Source: DATBIO01 sp036556965 (GTDB lineage: Bacteria; Acidobacteriota; Vicinamibacteria; Fen-336). From it: a stretch of DNA of 24,499 nt. The notes under the pieces were generated by a model that saw only the letters and a program-made list of their open reading frames with translations, did no database searches and was not told where the DNA came from. The stretch spans positions 1 through 24,499 of the forward strand of contig DATBIO010000025.1 of assembly GCA_036556965.1 (NCBI GenBank), given 5' to 3'. Position 1 is the first letter of the stretch; each line of letters opens with the position of its first letter. Below, piece after piece: positions 20,141-24,499 of the stretch. Position numbers and translations under genes: made by a program.

Positions 20141-21130
20141 TTGCCCACGGACCGCTTCGGACGGGAGATCGACTATCTCCGCATCTCGGTCATCGACCAC
20201 TGCAACCTGCGGTGTGTCTACTGCATGCCCCTGCGCGGGCTGACCTTCATCCCCTCCCCCGAGCTGCTGACGGCGGAGGAGATCGAGCTGGTGGCGCGGG
20301 CGGCGGCGTCGCTGGGCTTCCGCAAGTTCCGGCTCACGGGCGGGGAGCCGACGCTGCGCCCGGACATCGTGGAGATCGTGCGGCGGGTGGCCGCCGTGCC
20401 CGGGGTGCGGGACGTGGCCATGACCACCAACGCCATCCTGCTCCCGCGCCTGGCGCGCGACCTCAAGGAGGCCGGCCTCACCCGCATCAACATCCACGTG
20501 GACACCCTGCACCCCGAGCGGCTCAAGAAGCTGATGCGCTTCGGCACCGTCGAGGAGATCATGGCCGGCATCGAGGCCGCGGAGGCGGCGGGTCTCACCC
20601 CCATCAAGATCAACTGCGTGGTGACGCGCGACTACAACGACCGCGACGTGGTGGAGATGGCCCGCCTCGCCGTCTCCCGCGACTGGCACGTGCGCTTCAT
20701 CGAGCTGATGCCCCTGGGCGGAGGGGAGACGGCCCACGTGGCCCTGGCCCAGTTCGTGCCCACGCGGGAGACCCGGGAGGCCATCGAGGCCGCCCTGGGT
20801 GCGCTGCTGCCCCTGCCCGGGGGAAGCCCGTCCGACGAGTCGCGCAACCACCGCTTCGCCGACGGCCGCGGGGTGGTGGGCTTCATCTCCCCCGTGAGCG
20901 AGCCCTACTGCGGCAGCTGTAACCGGATGCGGCTCACCGCGGACGGCAAGTTCCACCTCTGCCTGCTCAACGACGACGAGATGGACGTGAAGAAGGCGAT
21001 CCGGAGCGGCGGCGGCCTGGCCGCGGTGGCCGCCATCCTGGGCCGCGCGGTGGCGGCCAAGCCCACCGGCCACCGCCTGGAGGAGGGCCTCTCCACCGAA
21101 GAGCGCCAGATGTTCCAGATCGGCGGCTGA
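20141..21130 (+). CDS. moaA: GTP 3',8-cyclase MoaA (radical SAM)
   Basis: A 329-residue enzyme catalysing the first step of molybdenum cofactor synthesis, GTP to 3',8-cyclo-7,8-dihydro-GTP. The N-terminal radical-SAM cluster is held by Cys21, Cys25 and Cys28 (CNLRCVYC), followed by 'LTGGEPTLRPD'. The C-terminal GTP-binding cluster has Cys257, Cys260 and Cys274 ('CGSCNRMRLT', 'FHLCLL'), and the protein ends in the conserved Gly-Gly. All catalytic elements are present. The TTG start has GGAGAG four to six bases upstream and opens 'LPTDRFGREIDYLRISV', the usual MoaA N-terminus. Upstream in-frame codons would lie inside the promoter. MoaC is not in the window. The M28 peptidase gene overlaps the stop by one base (TGATG). 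Confidence 0.97.
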   Translation: MPTDRFGREIDYLRISVIDHCNLRCVYCMPLRGLTFIPSPELLTAEEIELVARAAASLGFRKFRLTGGEPTLRPDIVEIVRRVAAVPGVRDVAMTTNAILLPRLARDLKEAGLTRINIHVDTLHPERLKKLMRFGTVEEIMAGIEAAEAAGLTPIKINCVVTRDYNDRDVVEMARLAVSRDWHVRFIELMPLGGGETAHVALAQFVPTRETREAIEAALGALLPLPGGSPSDESRNHRFADGRGVVGFISPVSEPYCGSCNRMRLTADGKFHLCLLNDDEMDVKKAIRSGGGLAAVAAILGRAVAAKPTGHRLEEGLSTEERQMFQIGG

Positions 21131-22020
21131 TGGAGGGCCGCGCCCTCCGGCTGCGCGGCCACGTGCACGAGCTGGCGGGGACGATCGGGGAGCGCAGCCT
21201 GTGGCGGCCGGAAGCGCTGGCGCGGGCCGCCGCCTACGTGGGCCGCCGGCTGGCGGCGCACGGGACGGTGGAGGAGCAGGCCTTCGAGGTGGACGGGCGC
21301 CGCGTGGCCAACGTGGAGCTCACGCTTCCCGGCCGCGGGACGGGCAGCGTGGTGGTGGGCGCGCACTACGACACCGTGCTCGGCTCGCCCGGGGCCAACG
21401 ACAACGGCAGCGGCGTGGCGGCCCTGCTCGAGCTGGCGGGAGCCCTGGCCGCGGCGCCCCGCGCGCGCACCCTGCGCCTGGTGGCCTTCGTGAACGAGGA
21501 GCCCCCCTTCTTCCAGACGGAGGCCATGGGCAGCCTGCGTTACGCGCGCCGGTGCCGCGAGCGCGGGGAGGGCGTGGAGGCCATGCTGTCGCTGGAGAGC
21601 ATCGGCTGCTACCGCGACGCGCCGGGAAGCCAGTCGTACCCCGCGGGCCTGGGCCTGCTCTACCCGGACCGCGGCGACTTCGTGGCCTTCGTGTCGAACC
21701 TGGGCTCGGCCCGGCTGCTGCGCCGGGCCGTCCGCGCCTTCCGGGGGGCGGTGGACCTTCCCTGCGAGGCGGCGGCGCTGCCCGCGGCCATCCCCGGGGT
21801 GGGCTGGTCGGACCAGTGGGCGTTCTGGGAGCACGGCTACCCGGCGCTGATGGTGACGGACACCGCGCCCTTCCGCGACCCGTGGTACCACACGGCCGGG
21901 GACACGGAGGAGAAGCTGGACTACGAGCGGCTGGGCCGGGTGGTGGAGGGCCTGGCCGCGGCCATCTCGGAGCTGGCGGGTGCCGGCGTGCCCTCCAGCC
22001 AGACGGAGCCGTCCGCGTAG
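21130..22020 (+). CDS. M28-family zinc metallopeptidase
   Basis: A 296-residue predicted aminopeptidase-type hydrolase. All M28 metal and catalytic residues can be placed: His79 and Asp81 in 'GAHYDTV', Asp91 in 'GANDNGSGVAALLE', Glu123-Glu124 in 'VNEEPPF' (catalytic acid and ligand), Glu156 in 'LESIG', and His254 in 'WYHTAGDT'. There is no signal peptide, unlike the many secreted members, so it should act in the cytoplasm. Its ATG overlaps the moaA stop (TGATG), so it is translationally coupled to the cofactor enzyme. The substrate is unknown; glutaminyl cyclase-like and aminopeptidase activities both occur in this family. The last 100 bases are antisense to the end of moaE. Confidence 0.9.
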   Translation: MEGRALRLRGHVHELAGTIGERSLWRPEALARAAAYVGRRLAAHGTVEEQAFEVDGRRVANVELTLPGRGTGSVVVGAHYDTVLGSPGANDNGSGVAALLELAGALAAAPRARTLRLVAFVNEEPPFFQTEAMGSLRYARRCRERGEGVEAMLSLESIGCYRDAPGSQSYPAGLGLLYPDRGDFVAFVSNLGSARLLRRAVRAFRGAVDLPCEAAALPAAIPGVGWSDQWAFWEHGYPALMVTDTAPFRDPWYHTAGDTEEKLDYERLGRVVEGLAAAISELAGAGVPSSQTEPSA

Positions 22021-22385
22021 AACTCCTTCTTCCAGATGGGGACTTCGGCCTTCAGCGTGTCGATGGCCCAGCGGCAGGCGGCGAAGGCCTCGGCGCGGTG
22101 GGGCGAGGCGGCGGCCACCGCCACGCTCGCCTCGCCGATCTCCAGCCGGCCCAGGCGGTGCACCAGGCGCACCTCGGTGACCCCGAAGCGCCTCACCGCC
22201 TCCGCCGCGATCCCCTCCATGAGCGGAAGGGCCATCTCCTCGTAGGCCTCGTACTCGAGGTGGGTCACGGCCCGGCCCCCGTTCTCGTTGCGCACGACGC
22301 CGAGGAACAGGCACGCCGCCCCGTCGCCGGCCGCGGGCGCCACCAGGGCGGCGGCGTCGATGGGCTCCCGCACCAGCCGGACCAT
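21921..22385 (-). CDS. moaE: molybdopterin synthase catalytic subunit MoaE
   Basis: A 154-residue large subunit that forms a heterotetramer with MoaD and inserts two sulfurs into precursor Z (cPMP). Signature parts are 'ACLFLGVVRNENGGRAVTHLEYEAYEEMA', 'VRLVHRLGRLEIGEASVAVAAASPHRAEAF' and 'IDTLKAEVPIWKKEFYADGS', with the conserved Lys residues in 'KAEVPIWKKE'. After the normal end of the fold there is a tail of about 25 residues rich in Pro, Ala and Ser, encoded antisense to the end of the M28 peptidase gene. The ATG at 22385 gives the usual N-terminus 'MVRLVREPIDAAALV' and follows a TACGAT box by 5 bases. Longer frames have no support. Confidence 0.95.
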   Translation of the reverse strand: MVRLVREPIDAAALVAPAAGDGAACLFLGVVRNENGGRAVTHLEYEAYEEMALPLMEGIAAEAVRRFGVTEVRLVHRLGRLEIGEASVAVAAASPHRAEAFAACRWAIDTLKAEVPIWKKEFYADGSVWLEGTPAPASSEMAAARPSTTRPSRS

Positions 22386-22390
22386 GCGCC

Positions 22391-22396
22391 ATCGTA
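22391..22396 (-). promoter_or_regulatory. Candidate -10 box (TACGAT) for moaE
   Basis: TACGAT on the minus strand matches 4 of 6 positions and ends 5 bases before the ATG, with no Shine-Dalgarno. Leaderless start inferred; no -35 recognised. It lies in the 71-bp gap to the divergent FAD-Rieske gene. Confidence 0.4.
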
Positions 22397-22456
22397 ACCC
22401 ACCGGATTCGTCGCCCGCCCCGACCCGCGCCCGCCTGGCCTTGCCATCATGAAGGC

Positions 22457-24019
22457 ATGCCGACACGCGCGCGCCGCCATCCCTCCCGCCCCGCCCGATC
22501 CAGCGCCCGCTCCCGGAAGCCGGCCGCCCTGGCCCTTCCCGCGGAGTCCGAGTCGCTCTGGATCGCCACCGCTCCGGGGCCCCGCTACCCGCGCCTGGCC
22601 GGCGACCTCGCGGTGGACGTCGCCGTCGTGGGCGCCGGCATCACCGGCCTCACCGCGGCCACGCTGCTGAAGCGGGCGGGCCTGCGCGTGGCCGTGATCG
22701 AGGGAGCGCGCGTGGCCCAGGGCGTGACCGGCTACACCACCGCCCACCTCACGGAGGTCGTCGACTGCTCCTTCTCGACGCTGCTCTCCCACTTCGGCGA
22801 GGACGGCGCGCGCGCCGCCGTGCGCTCGACGCGGGCCGCGCTCGACCGCATCGCCGCCCTGGTGGCGGAAGGAGGAATCGACTGCGGGTTCCGCCGCCTG
22901 CCCGGCTTCTACTACTCGGAGACGAAGGAGGGCGCATCGGGGGTGGAGGAGGAGGCGGAGGCGGCGCGGAAGATCGGCCTCGCCGCCCGCCTCGTGAAGG
23001 AGGTGCCGCTGCCCTTCTCCGTGGCCCGGGCCTTCCGCCTCGACGACCAGGCCGAGTTCCACCCCCGGAGGTACCTGCTGCCCCTCGCCGCCGCGCTGCC
23101 CGGCGCCGGCAGCCACGTCTTCGAGGACACGCGCGTCACCGACGTGGAGGACGGCGACCCCTGCCGCGTGGTCACGGAGAGCGGTACGGTGAGCGCCCGC
23201 GCGGTGTTCACGGCCACCCACGTGCCGCTGACGCGCGTCGCCGTGCAGACGAAGGTGGCGCACTACCGCTCCTACGTCCTCGCCGCGCGCCTGGAGGGAG
23301 CGCCGCCGGACGGGCTCTTCTGGGACAACGAGGATCCCTATCACTACGTGCGCGGCGCGGAGGGCCTGCTCGTCTTCGGCGGCGAGGACCACAAGGTGGG
23401 CCAGGAGGAGGACACCGTCTCCCGCTACCAGTCCGTGCTGGCCTGGGGGCGCGAGCGGTTCCCCCTGCGCTCGATCGAGTACCGGTGGTCGGCGCAGGTG
23501 GCGGAGCCGGTGGACGGGCTGCCCTACATCGGCCGGGCCGGCGGCTCGCGTCACGTCTACATGGCCACCGGCTACAGCGGGACGGGCCTGACCTTCGGCA
23601 CCCTGGCCGCCATGATCGTGAGCGACGCCATCCTCGGCCGCGCCAACGAGGTGGCCGCCCTCTACGACGCCGGCCGCGTGAAGCCGCTGGCCTCGGCCCG
23701 GGAGTACGTCTCCGAGAACGTGGACTTCCCCGCGCGCTTCGTGGCCGACCGGCTCAAGGGAGCCGAGGTCCCCGGGCTCGAGGCCCTGGAGCCCGGGCAG
23801 GGGGCGCTGACCGAGGTCGACGGCAAGCGGGTGGCGGCCTACCGGGCCCCGGACGGCCAGCTCACGCTGCTCTCGGCGACCTGCACCCACCTGGGCTGCA
23901 TCGTCCAGTTCAACGAGGCCGAGCGGAGCTGGGACTGCCCCTGCCACGGCTCGCGCTTCGACACCGCGGGCGAGGTCGTCAACGGCCCCGCCGTGCGGCC
24001 GCTCCCGAAGCTGGGCTAG
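22457..24019 (+). CDS. FAD-dependent oxidoreductase (DAO family) fused to a Rieske [2Fe-2S] domain
   Basis: A 520-residue two-domain redox protein. After an Arg/Pro/Ala-rich N-terminus of about 45 residues, a DAO-type Rossmann domain begins with 'VAVVGAGITGLTAATLL'. 'VTGYTTAHLTEV' and the closing FAD segment 'GLPYIGRAGG', 'HVYMATGYSGTGLTFGTLAA' complete it (to about residue 400). The C-terminus (about 440-520) is a Rieske domain with ligands Cys476-x-His478 and Cys494-x2-His497, plus Cys481 and Cys496, the usual disulfide pair. Such fusions are widespread and mostly uncharacterised; electrons probably move between FAD and the cluster. The Arg-rich N-terminus is not a convincing Tat signal because no hydrophobic core follows, so a cytoplasmic location is likely. 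The domain ends within a few residues of 'VVNGPAVRPLP', slightly short. The stop shares CTAG with the TerC gene. Confidence 0.93.
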   Translation: MPTRARRHPSRPARSSARSRKPAALALPAESESLWIATAPGPRYPRLAGDLAVDVAVVGAGITGLTAATLLKRAGLRVAVIEGARVAQGVTGYTTAHLTEVVDCSFSTLLSHFGEDGARAAVRSTRAALDRIAALVAEGGIDCGFRRLPGFYYSETKEGASGVEEEAEAARKIGLAARLVKEVPLPFSVARAFRLDDQAEFHPRRYLLPLAAALPGAGSHVFEDTRVTDVEDGDPCRVVTESGTVSARAVFTATHVPLTRVAVQTKVAHYRSYVLAARLEGAPPDGLFWDNEDPYHYVRGAEGLLVFGGEDHKVGQEEDTVSRYQSVLAWGRERFPLRSIEYRWSAQVAEPVDGLPYIGRAGGSRHVYMATGYSGTGLTFGTLAAMIVSDAILGRANEVAALYDAGRVKPLASAREYVSENVDFPARFVADRLKGAEVPGLEALEPGQGALTEVDGKRVAAYRAPDGQLTLLSATCTHLGCIVQFNEAERSWDCPCHGSRFDTAGEVVNGPAVRPLPKLG

Positions 24020-24499
24020 GCCCCCTCCGCCTCCGCCACGTAGGGCTCCCGGAGCTTGAGGGGCGGCTGGGACACCTTGCGCACCCGCATGTTGAGCATC
24101 TCCACGAACACGGAGAAGGCCATGGCGAAGTAGACGTAGCCCTTGGGGATGTGCTGGCCGAAGCCCTCCGCGATCAGCATCACGCCGATCATGATCAGGA
24201 AGGAGAGGGCGAGGATCTTCACCGTGGGGTGCCGGTTCACGAAGCGGCTCACCGCCCCCGAGAAGACGAGCATCACGCCCACCGCGATGACCACCGCCGT
24301 GACCATCACCGCGAGGTGCTGGACCATGCCCACCGCGGTGATGACGGAGTCGAGGGAGAAGACGACGTCCAGCAGCATGATCTGCACGAGCACCGCGGTC
24401 ATGGAGGCGGCCACCTTGGCCGAGCGGTCGCCCTCCCCGCCCTCGAGCTTGTCGTGGATCTCGTGCGTGGCCTTGGCCAGGAGGAACAGGCCTCCCACC
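24016..24499 (-). CDS. TerC-family integral membrane protein, C-terminal part (cut by the window edge)
   Basis: The last 161 residues of a TerC/YoaE-type membrane protein are visible; the start lies beyond the window. Characteristic parts are 'GGLFLLAKATHEIHDKLEG', 'IMLLDVVFSLDSVITAVGM' with the conserved acidic residues of the membrane core, and 'HPTVKILALSFLIMIGVMLIAEGF'. Five hydrophobic segments can be made out. TerC proteins have been linked to tellurite resistance and, in better studied cases, to metal (manganese) export or loading of secreted proteins; the role here is open. The polar tail ends 'VAEAEGA'. The stop overlaps that of the FAD-Rieske gene by four bases. Confidence 0.92.
   Translation of the reverse strand, partial: VGGLFLLAKATHEIHDKLEGGEGDRSAKVAASMTAVLVQIMLLDVVFSLDSVITAVGMVQHLAVMVTAVVIAVGVMLVFSGAVSRFVNRHPTVKILALSFLIMIGVMLIAEGFGQHIPKGYVYFAMAFSVFVEMLNMRVRKVSQPPLKLREPYVAEAEGA

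Noticed and set aside
1..24499. Signs of a mobile element, prophage, defence island or CRISPR array
   Set aside because: No transposase, integrase, restriction, toxin or phage genes, no direct repeat array, no tRNA next to a junction, and base composition and codon style are uniform across the window apart from the small A/T-rich patch at 10690-10763.

Overview
The window is a dense stretch of a very GC-rich bacterial chromosome (about 73-75% G+C by eye). It holds 26 genes, two of them cut by the window edges, and no gene-free stretch longer than 300 bases. I see no tRNA, rRNA, CRISPR array, transposase or phage gene. The mix includes a PATAN (DUF4388)-FHA protein, a GAF/HD-GYP regulator, DUF1015, a sulfatase-fold lipoprotein, a GT39-type glycosyltransferase and an FAD-Rieske fusion. 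Together with the base composition it suggests a free-living Acidobacteriota, Myxococcota or Methylomirabilota/Rokubacteria-like lineage. That is inference from gene style; the sequence carries no phylogenetic marker.

Layout. Left edge (1-3480): the start of a leftward gene, possibly a rhodanese/MoeB-type protein; then a rightward PATAN-FHA protein and a DUF1015 protein; then a convergent glycerophosphodiesterase. 3537-8856: leftward genes in the order sulfatase-fold lipoprotein, DUF309-like protein, HAD phosphatase (gph-like), GAF/HD-GYP regulator, ending at the glycerophosphodiesterase. 8999-12897: a rightward membrane glycosyltransferase meets a leftward trxB, GT4 glycosyltransferase and single-domain response regulator group. 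12986-19809: a 78-aa protein, an FAD-linked oxidase and DoxX, a convergent SnoaL-like protein, then an aldehyde dehydrogenase, a histidine kinase/OmpR regulator pair and a small exported protein. 19806-22385: molybdenum cofactor genes, with moaD and moaA divergent, moaA followed by an M28 peptidase, and moaE convergent with the peptidase. Right edge: an FAD-dependent oxidoreductase fused to a Rieske domain, then a convergent TerC-family membrane protein cut by the edge.

How the genes work together. MoaA starts pyranopterin synthesis from GTP; MoaD and MoaE form molybdopterin synthase. If the left-edge fragment is a MoeB/MoeZ-type enzyme it would activate MoaD. TrxB, DoxX, the FAD-linked oxidase and the FAD-Rieske protein are redox functions. 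The kinase/regulator pair is a classic two-component system with no obvious local target.

Most notable non-coding patterns: (1) TAnnnT-like -10 boxes ending 5-14 bases before start codons that lack a Shine-Dalgarno, suggesting frequent leaderless transcription; (2) interlocked divergent promoters between moaD and moaA; (3) an A/T-rich imperfect hairpin at the end of the GT4 gene, just ahead of the response regulator; (4) three convergent gene pairs whose stop codons share one CTAG. I found no clearly new multi-gene system. The strongest leads are these regulatory architectures and the moaA-peptidase coupling.
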